In this document: in pieces, positions 16,177 through 23,699 of the stretch
Numbering within the stretch: position 1 is the stretch's first letter
Layout: every line of letters starts with the position of its first letter
Source of the DNA: Candidatus Hatepunaea meridiana
GTDB lineage: Bacteria; Electryoneota; AABM5-125-24; Hatepunaeales; Hatepunaeaceae
DNA length: 43,941 bases
Assembly: GCA_030765125.1 (NCBI GenBank)
Contig: JAVCDD010000317.1
Span: 1-43,941 of the forward strand
Direction of reading: 5' to 3'
The notes under the pieces: generated by a model
The model's database searches: none
Told to the model about the DNA's origin: nothing
The model's input: only the letters and a program-made list of their open reading frames with translations
Program-made: the position numbers and the translations under genes

Positions 16177-17436
16177 ATGAGGTGGTTCTTTTTTATAATA
16201 TCACTATTTCTTTTAAGCAGCAATGTATATTCAAAAAAACCTGAAACTCCGAGATGGAGTCAAGAAGCTCATATTGGACAGCCCTTCTTTGCGGTTTCCT
16301 GTTATAGTCGCATCACTCTGGATCCGAGTTCTGTAAAGCTTAACATTATTATTGAAGTCACCAATGATATGCTGTTATTCGTCAGAGAGAGGGAGCAGTT
16401 TATTGCCCAGATGGATATAAACCTGTCGGTTATTAAGAAAGAAGGTGGACAGGTAATCAGACAAGTGAGGCATGTAGAGAAAAGTGTTCCTGATTATGAT
16501 CTTACTAATTCGAAGCGTGATTTTTCAACAGCGGTTTTTTCTGTTGATCTACCGATTGGGAAATATAATGTAAAAGTAATGCTTGAGGATAAGGAATCCC
16601 GTCAGCGAGAAACTGTTGAAAAAGAAGTTGATTTAAGGGCAGGGACTTCTGGTTATTTTGACATTTCCGATATTATTCTATCACGGTCTAGTGAAATTAA
16701 CCAAGAATTGAATACTCCTTTACATCCAAATGTAAGTGGCATAGTGCCCGAACCTTCCTCGATTATGTATTGTTATTTTGATATTGGTCGCAGTAATCCT
16801 GAACAGGTATGTAAATTGTTTCTATATGTAAACGACAAAACCGGAGTTATAAAACACAACGATAGTCTGGCAATAGTTGGTGGTGAGAAGCTATCTTCAT
16901 ATTTTATGTCTGTACCTTGTAAGGACTTAAGTTTTAGTCATTATAGTATAACTCTAAAAGCTGTTTGTGAAGGTGATACAATACAGAGGAATGCCTCATT
17001 CAAAATTAATTTTCACGGCCTTCCCTGGACAATAAGTGATATAGACCAAGCAATCAGGCAATTGAAATATATAGCGACAACAGTTGAAATAAACCGTTTA
17101 GCAGGACAATTCCCGAGCAATAAAGAAGAAGCCTTTATTATGTTCTGGAAAGATCATTTCCCTTGCCAAGGGGATGCTGTAAACGGTAAAATGTTAGAGT
17201 ATTATGATCGTGTGAATTATACTAACATTCATTTTGGAGGCAACCGCCAAGGATGGGAAACGGATCGTGGTAGAGTTTTAATATTGTACGGCAAACCTAA
17301 CAGAATAGAGAGAAACGATGAAGGTATAAGTTCAGAGCAATATGAAATTTGGTATTATAATCATTTAAATAAACGTTTTACTTTCAAAGACGAATTTGGG
17401 TTCGGAGAATATCGTTTGGTTTCCTCGATATGGTAA
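16177..17436 (+). CDS. Exported GWxTD-domain protein
   Basis: This 419-residue protein has a signal peptide (MRWFFFIISLFLLSSNVYS). A beta-rich region with repeated strand patterns follows. The C-terminal GWxTD domain is seen in RLAGQFPSNKEEAFIMFW, then GWETDRGRVLILYGKP and YEIWYYN. The GWxTD domain is named for that motif and is common in FCB-superphylum genomes; its molecular role is unknown. The start is ATG, four bases after ftsY. The stop overlaps the LD-carboxypeptidase start by seven bases, so the two are probably co-expressed. That suggests an envelope function, but no more can be claimed. Confidence 0.85.
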   Translation: MRWFFFIISLFLLSSNVYSKKPETPRWSQEAHIGQPFFAVSCYSRITLDPSSVKLNIIIEVTNDMLLFVREREQFIAQMDINLSVIKKEGGQVIRQVRHVEKSVPDYDLTNSKRDFSTAVFSVDLPIGKYNVKVMLEDKESRQRETVEKEVDLRAGTSGYFDISDIILSRSSEINQELNTPLHPNVSGIVPEPSSIMYCYFDIGRSNPEQVCKLFLYVNDKTGVIKHNDSLAIVGGEKLSSYFMSVPCKDLSFSHYSITLKAVCEGDTIQRNASFKINFHGLPWTISDIDQAIRQLKYIATTVEINRLAGQFPSNKEEAFIMFWKDHFPCQGDAVNGKMLEYYDRVNYTNIHFGGNRQGWETDRGRVLILYGKPNRIERNDEGISSEQYEIWYYNHLNKRFTFKDEFGFGEYRLVSSIW

Positions 17437-18401
17437 CGAAAACTATCTTTCCATCTGCACTACTACCCGGTGAAACCATTTGTGTTATTTCTCCAGCCGG
17501 ACCTGTAAATTCTGATAAATTATCCATTGGTGTAAAACAATTAGAGGCTTGGGATTACAAAGTAATTTTAGCGCCGCACGCCATATCCAATTGTCATTAC
17601 TCCCTGTCAAAATATCATTCCCGTGAAGACGGGAATCCAGAATTCAGTTTTTTAGCTGGTAGTGATACCGAACGCCTCAATGATTTAATAGATGCAATTC
17701 AAAATGATGAGGTATCCGGTATATTTTGCAGCCGGGGTGGGTATGGCGTGTTAAGATTGCTTAAGGATTTTCCCTGGCGGGATATCGCAAAACAACCCTC
17801 TAAAGCGTTCGTTGGGTTTAGCGATATTAGTGTATTTCAATTAGTTTTGTGGGATAGATGCAAGTGGGTGACTTTTTCCGGACCGCAGGTGGCAATGGGT
17901 ATGAGTGGAGGTGTCACTGATCGATCTTTACAACATTTGTTAGGTATGTTGGATGGATCCGGAAGAACGTTAGAATGGTCGGAAGGTTCGCAAATTATTC
18001 TAAATACTGTCCGATCCGGGCGAGAAGTCCAAGGGACGTTATTACCCTGTAATCTCTCAATGTTGGTGTGCCTCGTTGGAACGGAGTTTATGCCGGATTT
18101 ATCCGGTTCAATATTGTGCATCGAAGACCTTTCCGAAGCGCCATATCGTATTGACAGGATGTTCTGGCAGTTGGAGAGTGCGGGTGTGCTTAGAGATATT
18201 AAAGCATTGTTATTAGGCGCATTCACCTGGAATGATAAATCAATTATAGACGAAGTATGCAAATCGGCTTTAGATACGTTTAAAGGATATAATTTTTCGA
18301 TATGGTATGACTTACCGTATGGTCATATTGAGGAACGTTTAACATTACCGGTGGGGATGATTGCTCAAATCTCTGAAAATGGAATATTAAAACTCTGTTA
18401 A
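17430..18401 (+). CDS. ldcA: LD-carboxypeptidase (peptidase S66)
   Basis: This enzyme removes the terminal D-alanine from murein tetrapeptides during peptidoglycan recycling, or performs a related LD-cleavage (microcin-immunity MccF members share the fold). The 323-residue product has FCSRGGYGVLRLL (99-111), the nucleophile Ser131 in GFSDIS, Glu232 in IEDLSEAPYRIDRM and His299 in LPYGHIEERLTLP, which form the S66 Ser-Glu-His triad. There is no signal peptide, so it is cytoplasmic. Residues about 61-72 (KYHSREDGNPEF) are encoded by a palindromic repeat placed just before the conserved FLAGSD motif and look like an insertion. The start overlaps the GWxTD gene. Confidence 0.92.
   Translation: MVTKTIFPSALLPGETICVISPAGPVNSDKLSIGVKQLEAWDYKVILAPHAISNCHYSLSKYHSREDGNPEFSFLAGSDTERLNDLIDAIQNDEVSGIFCSRGGYGVLRLLKDFPWRDIAKQPSKAFVGFSDISVFQLVLWDRCKWVTFSGPQVAMGMSGGVTDRSLQHLLGMLDGSGRTLEWSEGSQIILNTVRSGREVQGTLLPCNLSMLVCLVGTEFMPDLSGSILCIEDLSEAPYRIDRMFWQLESAGVLRDIKALLLGAFTWNDKSIIDEVCKSALDTFKGYNFSIWYDLPYGHIEERLTLPVGMIAQISENGILKLC
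17616..17642. repeat. Palindromic repeat (family G) in frame inside ldcA
   Basis: TTCCCGT at 17618-17624 pairs with ACGGGAA at 17629-17635 around a four-base GAAG loop, followed by TCCAG. Repeats of the form TTCCCGNGAAGNCGGGAATCCAG are a common dispersed type in environmental genomes. It is translated as HSREDGNPEF. Confidence 0.65.
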
Positions 18402-18419
18402 ATTAGCTTAATAGGTATA

Positions 18420-20066
18420 ATGAACGAACTTTTTTACGGTGATAATTTAGACATTCTTAAGAACTCAATTGAAGATTGCAGCATTGACTTGATTTACATA
18501 GATCCGCCCTTTAATTCTAAACGATCATATAATGTGCTGTTTGAATCAATTGATCTATCCGATACGAAAGCGCAGAAAGAAGCGTTTGCCGACACTTGGA
18601 GCAATGTTGCCTATCTGGATGAGATGTGTGAGATACAGGACCTGGATTTAGATTTATATCGAATACTCCAAACATTAGATAGAGTTCGAGTATCCAAAGG
18701 TGCAATTTCTTACCTAACGACGATGGCGCTTCGGATTTATTATATGCACAAGAAGCTTAAGAGTACAGGTAGCTTTTATTTGCACTGCGATACGACGATG
18801 AGTCATTACTTGAAGATGATTTGTGATTTGATATTCGGATACAAAAATTTCAGGAATGAGATTTCATGGGAAAGAAGTCATACGCGATCGAGCATTTCAA
18901 AGATATATCGAAGAAGCCATGATGTGATACTGTTTTATTCAAAATCGAATAAGTATCGTTTTAATATACAATACCTGGAACTTTCTGAGGCTTCAAAGAA
19001 ACTTTATTCAAAGAAGGACGAAACAGGATATTATAGAACGGTTCCTTTACTTGTTAGCGGTACAAGGAATGGAGAAACAGGAAAAGAATGGCGAGGAGTA
19101 AATCCGAGTAATTATGGTAAAAACGGCATGCACTGGGTTACGTTACATAAGAATTTGAATAAATACGTTAAGGATGAGCTAATTTATTGGGGAAAAGATG
19201 GTAGGAAACTACCACAATTGAAATACTACTTACATCAGAATCCGGGTGTACCATCTTCTGATTTCTGGAAGGATATTTCCAACGTTCAACAGATTGAATC
19301 GCTTGGTTATCAGACACAAAAACCAGAAGCGCTTTTAGAGCGAATCATCAAAGCATCTTCTAACGAAGGTGACATCATAGCCGATTTCTTCTGTGGTTGC
19401 GGGACAGCAGTTGCAGTAGCACAGAAGCTGAATCGTAAATGGATCGGAGCGGACATTTCACATCTGGCAATTAGATTGATATTAGATAGATTACTTAAAC
19501 CTTATGATAATAATAGAGATAAGCTCAATGAGATAAAGAACAGTATTGATATTAATGGCTTCCCCAAGGATATTGCCACTGCTAAAGACCTTGCCCAAAA
19601 AACGAAAAAAGGTCGTTTCAAATTTCAGGATTGGATTATTGAGGTTATGCTCGGAGGCGTTTCCAAGCAGGTGAAAGTAGGTGATGGCGGGTTTGACGGT
19701 TATCTTACGTTTTATAAGACTAGGAAAGAAAAGGATCTTATTATCATTGAGGTCAAGAGTGGTAATGTAAACGTTAGGAACATAAGAGAATTCATAAATG
19801 TTGTTGAGACTGAAAATGCCGGTATTGGTGTCTTTGTTTGCTTTGAAGAAAATGTAACTAAACCAATGCTTCTAAGTGCAAAAAAGGTTGGTTTCTATGA
19901 ATCTGATCTTTTTGGACAGAAGTATGACAAAATTCAGATTATAACGGTTGAAGAGCTTTTACACGGTAAATCAATCAATTATCCTCCTAATACCAATGTA
20001 ACGTTTAAGAAAGCTACGATGATAAATAGCGGTAATAAAGATAATTTGGTTAAACTATTTGATTAA
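18420..20066 (+). CDS. DNA methyltransferase with C-terminal PD-(D/E)xK-like domain
   Basis: The N-terminal 350 residues are a beta-class amino-methyltransferase. The catalytic motif IDPPFNSKRSY comes first (Asp28-Phe31) and the SAM-binding motif DFFCGCGTA (322-330) comes late. It should methylate adenine N6 or cytosine N4. After about residue 390 comes a second domain with GDGGFDGYL (421-429) and IIIEVKSG (441-448). Asp426, Glu444 and Lys446 fit the active site of Mrr-like PD-(D/E)xK endonucleases. It may thus be a one-chain restriction-modification enzyme or a methylase with a targeting domain. No separate nuclease or specificity gene is nearby. It sits between ldcA and purN inside a housekeeping run, which suggests insertion by transfer. 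The recognition site is unknown. Confidence 0.88.
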   Translation: MNELFYGDNLDILKNSIEDCSIDLIYIDPPFNSKRSYNVLFESIDLSDTKAQKEAFADTWSNVAYLDEMCEIQDLDLDLYRILQTLDRVRVSKGAISYLTTMALRIYYMHKKLKSTGSFYLHCDTTMSHYLKMICDLIFGYKNFRNEISWERSHTRSSISKIYRRSHDVILFYSKSNKYRFNIQYLELSEASKKLYSKKDETGYYRTVPLLVSGTRNGETGKEWRGVNPSNYGKNGMHWVTLHKNLNKYVKDELIYWGKDGRKLPQLKYYLHQNPGVPSSDFWKDISNVQQIESLGYQTQKPEALLERIIKASSNEGDIIADFFCGCGTAVAVAQKLNRKWIGADISHLAIRLILDRLLKPYDNNRDKLNEIKNSIDINGFPKDIATAKDLAQKTKKGRFKFQDWIIEVMLGGVSKQVKVGDGGFDGYLTFYKTRKEKDLIIIEVKSGNVNVRNIREFINVVETENAGIGVFVCFEENVTKPMLLSAKKVGFYESDLFGQKYDKIQIITVEELLHGKSINYPPNTNVTFKKATMINSGNKDNLVKLFD

Positions 20067-20069
20067 ATT

Positions 20070-20675
20070 ATGAATCTGGCAATATTTCTTTCCGGAACCG
20101 GATCCAATTTTAAGGCTATTGCTGAAGCGATAGAACAAGGGAAGATTCCTGCAAAGATTACTCTTGTTGCGAGTAATAAACCTGATACCTTGGGTCTCAT
20201 AACCGCAAAGGATATGGGATTCTATACAACAGTTTTCCAGCGTTCAGAGTATCCTGACGGAGCAAGTTTCGCTAATTATATGCTTGGTATCCTCAGTGAA
20301 AGGGAAGTGCATCTGATTGCGCTGGCTGGCTATTTACGAAAAATACCTCCGAACGTATTAAGAGCATTCTCTAACCGCATCGTTAATATTCATCCGGCAT
20401 TACTTCCAAAATTCGGTGGTAAGGGAATGTATGGAATGAATGTGCATAGAGCGGTGATCGAAGCCGGTGAAAGTGAGTCTGGCGTTACCATTCATAGTGT
20501 TAACGAAGAGTATGATTGCGGTGAAATAATTGCTCAACGTCGTGTACCAGTTCTTACTGATGATATACCAGAAACACTTGCTGCAAGGGTACTTAAGGTT
20601 GAACATCAGTTTTACTCGGAAGTTATAAAGGAGTTCGCAATTAGAATCAACAAGGAATTGAAACTCAATGATTAG
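20070..20675 (+). CDS. purN: Phosphoribosylglycinamide formyltransferase
   Basis: PurN moves a formyl group from 10-formyltetrahydrofolate to GAR, the third step of purine synthesis. The 201-residue length is normal. Visible are the phosphate loop SGTGSNF (residues 8-14), IHPALLPKFGGKGMYG with the catalytic His, and the later SGVTIHSVNEEYDCGEIIAQ with the catalytic Asp. ATG 20070 lies three bases after the methyltransferase stop. The end overlaps the IMP cyclohydrolase gene by eight bases, as in the purN-purH pairs of many bacteria. folD at 35043 can supply the formyl-folate. Confidence 0.96.
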   Translation: MNLAIFLSGTGSNFKAIAEAIEQGKIPAKITLVASNKPDTLGLITAKDMGFYTTVFQRSEYPDGASFANYMLGILSEREVHLIALAGYLRKIPPNVLRAFSNRIVNIHPALLPKFGGKGMYGMNVHRAVIEAGESESGVTIHSVNEEYDCGEIIAQRRVPVLTDDIPETLAARVLKVEHQFYSEVIKEFAIRINKELKLND

Positions 20676-21267
20676 AAATAATCCGAATCAAGAAATACAA
20701 ATCCAACGCGCTTTAATTAGTTCCTGGCGAAAAGATCCGGCAGTTGCGCTTGCAAAGGGATTGGTAAAGCTGGGAGTAACCATTGTTGCCAGCGGCGGCA
20801 CTGCGAATGCTATCGCTGCTAACGGTGTAAAGGTTGAACGATTATCAGAACAAACGGGATTCGATAATCTGTTAGGTGGACGGGTTAAAACCCTTCATCC
20901 TGCAGTTTATGCAGCTATCCTTGCACGCAGGAATTCTCAAGATGATATTTCTGACTTAAGTAGATTTAATATTGAACCTATTGATCTTGTAGCCGTTGAC
21001 TTATATCCTTTTCCCGAACGTACTACAGATATTGAAGATGCAGTTGAGTTAATTGACATCGGTGGTGTTTCGCTTATCAGAGCAGCCGCTAAGAATTTTA
21101 AATATGTTACCATATTATGTAAAGCTGAACAGTTTGATGGTTTCGATTTAAAACTTGAAAATACTAATGGTATCATTAATCCGAAGTATCGGCAGGAATT
21201 GGCAATTGAAGCATTCAATTGGACTTCTCAATATGATGCAAGGATTTATTCAGGTTTATCGGTTTAA
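20668..21267 (+). CDS. purH: IMP cyclohydrolase (PurH N-terminal domain only)
   Basis: This domain closes FAICAR to IMP, the last purine step. The 199-residue product shows the MGS-like fold and cyclohydrolase motifs: ALAKGLVKLGVTIVASGGTA, GGRVKTLHPAVYAAILARR, VDLYPF and DIGGVSLIRAAAKN. Standard PurH is about 510 residues with a C-terminal AICAR transformylase. Here the ORF ends at YDARIYSGLSV, where the linker to that half would start, and nothing downstream resembles it before mreB. Either the transformylase is encoded elsewhere (PurP or a split PurH) or the gene is truncated. The clean end and the promoter soon after favour a natural stand-alone domain. It overlaps purN by eight bases. Confidence 0.9.
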   Translation: MIRNNPNQEIQIQRALISSWRKDPAVALAKGLVKLGVTIVASGGTANAIAANGVKVERLSEQTGFDNLLGGRVKTLHPAVYAAILARRNSQDDISDLSRFNIEPIDLVAVDLYPFPERTTDIEDAVELIDIGGVSLIRAAAKNFKYVTILCKAEQFDGFDLKLENTNGIINPKYRQELAIEAFNWTSQYDARIYSGLSV

Positions 21268-21302
21268 ACAATGAAGCAAAGAAACAATAGGCAATTTAAC
21301 AA

Positions 21303-21330
21303 TTGACATCTGATATTTTTCCATTATCTT
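21303..21330 (+). promoter_or_regulatory. Putative promoter of the mreB-rodA operon
   Basis: TTGACA at 21303-21308 and TATCTT at 21325-21330 are spaced by 16 bases and end 46 bases upstream of the mreB ATG. The -10 region (TATCTTAC) is identical to that before the HU-like gene. No terminator is evident after the purine genes. Confidence 0.55.
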
Positions 21331-21376
21331 ACAAATGTAATTTTTCACTAACTTCATACCGGAGTTAATAAAACCT

Positions 21377-22402
21377 ATGCGTTTTAAATTTATGTCATTT
21401 TTTACAAATGATATTGCTATAGATCTCGGAACGGCGAATACCCTTGTATACGTTAAGGGTCAGGGTGTTGTAATAACTGAACCTTCAGTTGTGGCAATTT
21501 CTCGCATAGATCGCAAGGTTCTGGCAATTGGGCGTGCCGCACGTGAAATGATGGGTAAAACCCATAGAGATATCGAGGTAATCCGTCCAATGCGAGATGG
21601 TGTTATCGATGACGATGAAGTTGCTGAGCTAATGATACGTTCCTTCATCCGTCGTGTGCATCCTAACCGGTTTATGCGTCCTCGTGTTATTGTGTGTGTA
21701 CCAAGCGGTGTAACCAAATCGGAGAAACGTATTATTCGCGATTCTGCTGAATATGCAGGCGCTCGCGAAGTTCATCTCATTGCCGAACCGATGGCTGCTG
21801 CTTTAGGTGTGGGGCTGCCTGTTAAAGAGCCTATAGGAAGTATGATTGTAGATATTGGCGGTGGAACTACAGAGATAGCAATCATTTCGCTTTCCGGCAT
21901 AGTTACAATGCACTCCATCCGTACCGCAGGCGATGAAATGGATGATGCGATTGCTCAATTCATTCGTCGTAATTACAACCTGTTCATCGGTGAGAGAATG
22001 GCGGAATGGATTAAATGTAACGTTGGATCGGCAATACCGCTTGAAGAGGAGATCACCTTGAGTGCCAAAGGAAAAGACCTTGTTTCCGGAATGCCCAAAG
22101 CTATGGAAATCAGCTCAGAAGAAATACGTGAAGCAGTTACCGAATCACTCTCAAAAATTATTGATGCCGTCAGAGAAGCGCTTGAGAAATCACCACCTGA
22201 ACTTTCCGCTGATATTCGTGACAGAGGAATTATCCTTACCGGTGGTGGCGCAATGTTAAAAGGACTTGACCAGCGGCTTCGTGATGAAACCAATCTCCCC
22301 GTTAACATTGCAGATGATCCATTGACCTGCGTTGTGAGAGGTACCGGAATGGTGCTGGAAAATCTTGATGAATATCGAGGTTTATTACTTACCAATAATT
22401 GA
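21377..22402 (+). CDS. mreB: Rod-shape actin homologue MreB
   Basis: MreB polymerises under the inner membrane and directs the elongasome. The 341 residues show the actin-fold phosphate motifs IDLGTANTLVYVKGQG (near 16-31) and VDIGGGTTEIAIISL (near 157-171), plus the C-terminal adenosine motif LTGGGAMLKGLD. The first ATG at 21377 follows CGGAGTT at a slightly long spacing. The second ATG at 21392 (MSFFTNDIAIDLG) is an equally normal MreB beginning. It leads the set mreB-mreC-mreD-mrdA-rodA, which is ordered as in many rod-shaped diderms. The cell is therefore probably rod-shaped. Confidence 0.97.
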   Translation: MRFKFMSFFTNDIAIDLGTANTLVYVKGQGVVITEPSVVAISRIDRKVLAIGRAAREMMGKTHRDIEVIRPMRDGVIDDDEVAELMIRSFIRRVHPNRFMRPRVIVCVPSGVTKSEKRIIRDSAEYAGAREVHLIAEPMAAALGVGLPVKEPIGSMIVDIGGGTTEIAIISLSGIVTMHSIRTAGDEMDDAIAQFIRRNYNLFIGERMAEWIKCNVGSAIPLEEEITLSAKGKDLVSGMPKAMEISSEEIREAVTESLSKIIDAVREALEKSPPELSADIRDRGIILTGGGAMLKGLDQRLRDETNLPVNIADDPLTCVVRGTGMVLENLDEYRGLLLTNN

Positions 22403-22411
22403 TATGCCATT

Positions 22412-23191
22412 ATGTTCGGCAAGATAAAACCCTATGTCCCATGGTTGGCAACTTCATTGTTGGCAATGGGATTTATCTTTTCTAATCAATCACCTCAAAT
22501 AAATACACTCCGTCAAAACCTTACCGATCTAATTCTAATCGGTGCACATCCCGTCAATAGTATTCTAAATGCTCCAAGAGTGTGGAACGAAAACACACGT
22601 ATGCGTGAGCAGTTAGCGGTAATGAGTATGAAGATTGCACGACTTGGAGACAGCGGCACCGAGGCGCTGCGGCTTCGGCGTATGATGAACTTCAGGGAGC
22701 GATCATCTTTCAAGCTAATAACTGCTGAAGCGATAGGAATGAATCCCGATCCGGGTATACGAAGCGTACTTATCAATGCCGGTTCAGTTGATAGTGTGAG
22801 AGTCAATGATGCAGTGATTGTTCCTACTGGTGTTGTTGGACGCATTTACAGAGTAGGAAGGAGAAGTTCAGCCGTGCAATTACTACTGGATCCGAATCTG
22901 GGCGTTGCCGGTAGAATAGCTAACAGTTATGATGATGGAATTATCCATTCTGCAGGAATGAGGAAGCTCAGACTGGATGGTATTCCAACCTCAGCAACCA
23001 TAGAAGTTGGCGATTCGGTTATCACATCAGGACTGGGAGGTGTTTTTCCGCAAGGTTTGCTCATTGGATATGTAAATAAGATTTCACTGAATCCAAATAG
23101 GTGGTTATTGGATATTGCGGTTGAACCCTCTGCGGATCTGGGTCGATTGATGGAATTATTTATAATACAGAAGGCTGATAGTGCTGATTGA
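22412..23191 (+). CDS. mreC: Rod-shape-determining protein MreC
   Basis: This 259-residue protein has one N-terminal membrane segment (WLATSLLAMGFIFS) and a periplasmic coiled-coil (RMREQLAVMSMKIARL). It ends in the paired beta-barrel MreC domain: RSVLINAGSVDSVRVNDAVI, GVVGRIYRVGRRSSAVQLL, then SVITSGLGGVFPQGLLIG. It links MreB filaments to PBP2 in the periplasm. It starts nine bases after mreB and overlaps mreD by 11 bases. The order and motifs leave little doubt. Confidence 0.95.
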   Translation: MFGKIKPYVPWLATSLLAMGFIFSNQSPQINTLRQNLTDLILIGAHPVNSILNAPRVWNENTRMREQLAVMSMKIARLGDSGTEALRLRRMMNFRERSSFKLITAEAIGMNPDPGIRSVLINAGSVDSVRVNDAVIVPTGVVGRIYRVGRRSSAVQLLLDPNLGVAGRIANSYDDGIIHSAGMRKLRLDGIPTSATIEVGDSVITSGLGGVFPQGLLIGYVNKISLNPNRWLLDIAVEPSADLGRLMELFIIQKADSAD

Positions 23192-23699
23192 GATTGTTAA
23201 AACCTTTATATATGGTGTTATTGTATTAATAGCACAGATAGGATTATCTCCTTTGTTGGAAATATCCGGTGTTAAACCTGATCTGCTAATGATATTCGTT
23301 ATGTTGTTAATGGTTCGTAACGGTGCTTATGCTGGTTTGATTGCCGGTTTTATGGCGGGTATCGCTCAAGATTTAATATCAATCGGAATTACAGGAGTGC
23401 TTGCATTGGCAAAAAGCACTATTGCCTTCTGGTTGGGCAGGTTATTGGGAGGACAAGATACATCACTTAAACCTACAGGTTGGTTTTTACTTCTGAGTCT
23501 TGCGTCTCTTGTGCATAATTTCTTCGTCTCGTTATTTCTTCTTCAGGGATCAGATATTGGTCTATTTGAATATTTGATAAAGAATGTAATCCCTTCGAGT
23601 TTATATACAGGTATAATCGGATATATATGGATTTTATTACCGTTCGGAAGAAAAAAACCGGAAGAACGGTTATTGTCGCGAACCAGACGGGATATTTAA
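23181..23699 (+). CDS. mreD: Rod-shape-determining membrane protein MreD
   Basis: This 172-residue hydrophobic protein has five to six membrane segments. The first runs YGVIVLIAQIGLSPLL, followed by the conserved KPDLLMIFVMLLMVRNG and GFMAGIAQDLIS. It belongs to the elongasome and is assigned from topology, size and position between mreC and mrdA. The start is GTG at 23181, inside the end of mreC. The stop is immediately followed by the TTG of mrdA, so translation is coupled. Confidence 0.92.
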   Translation: MLIEIVKTFIYGVIVLIAQIGLSPLLEISGVKPDLLMIFVMLLMVRNGAYAGLIAGFMAGIAQDLISIGITGVLALAKSTIAFWLGRLLGGQDTSLKPTGWFLLLSLASLVHNFFVSLFLLQGSDIGLFEYLIKNVIPSSLYTGIIGYIWILLPFGRKKPEERLLSRTRRDI

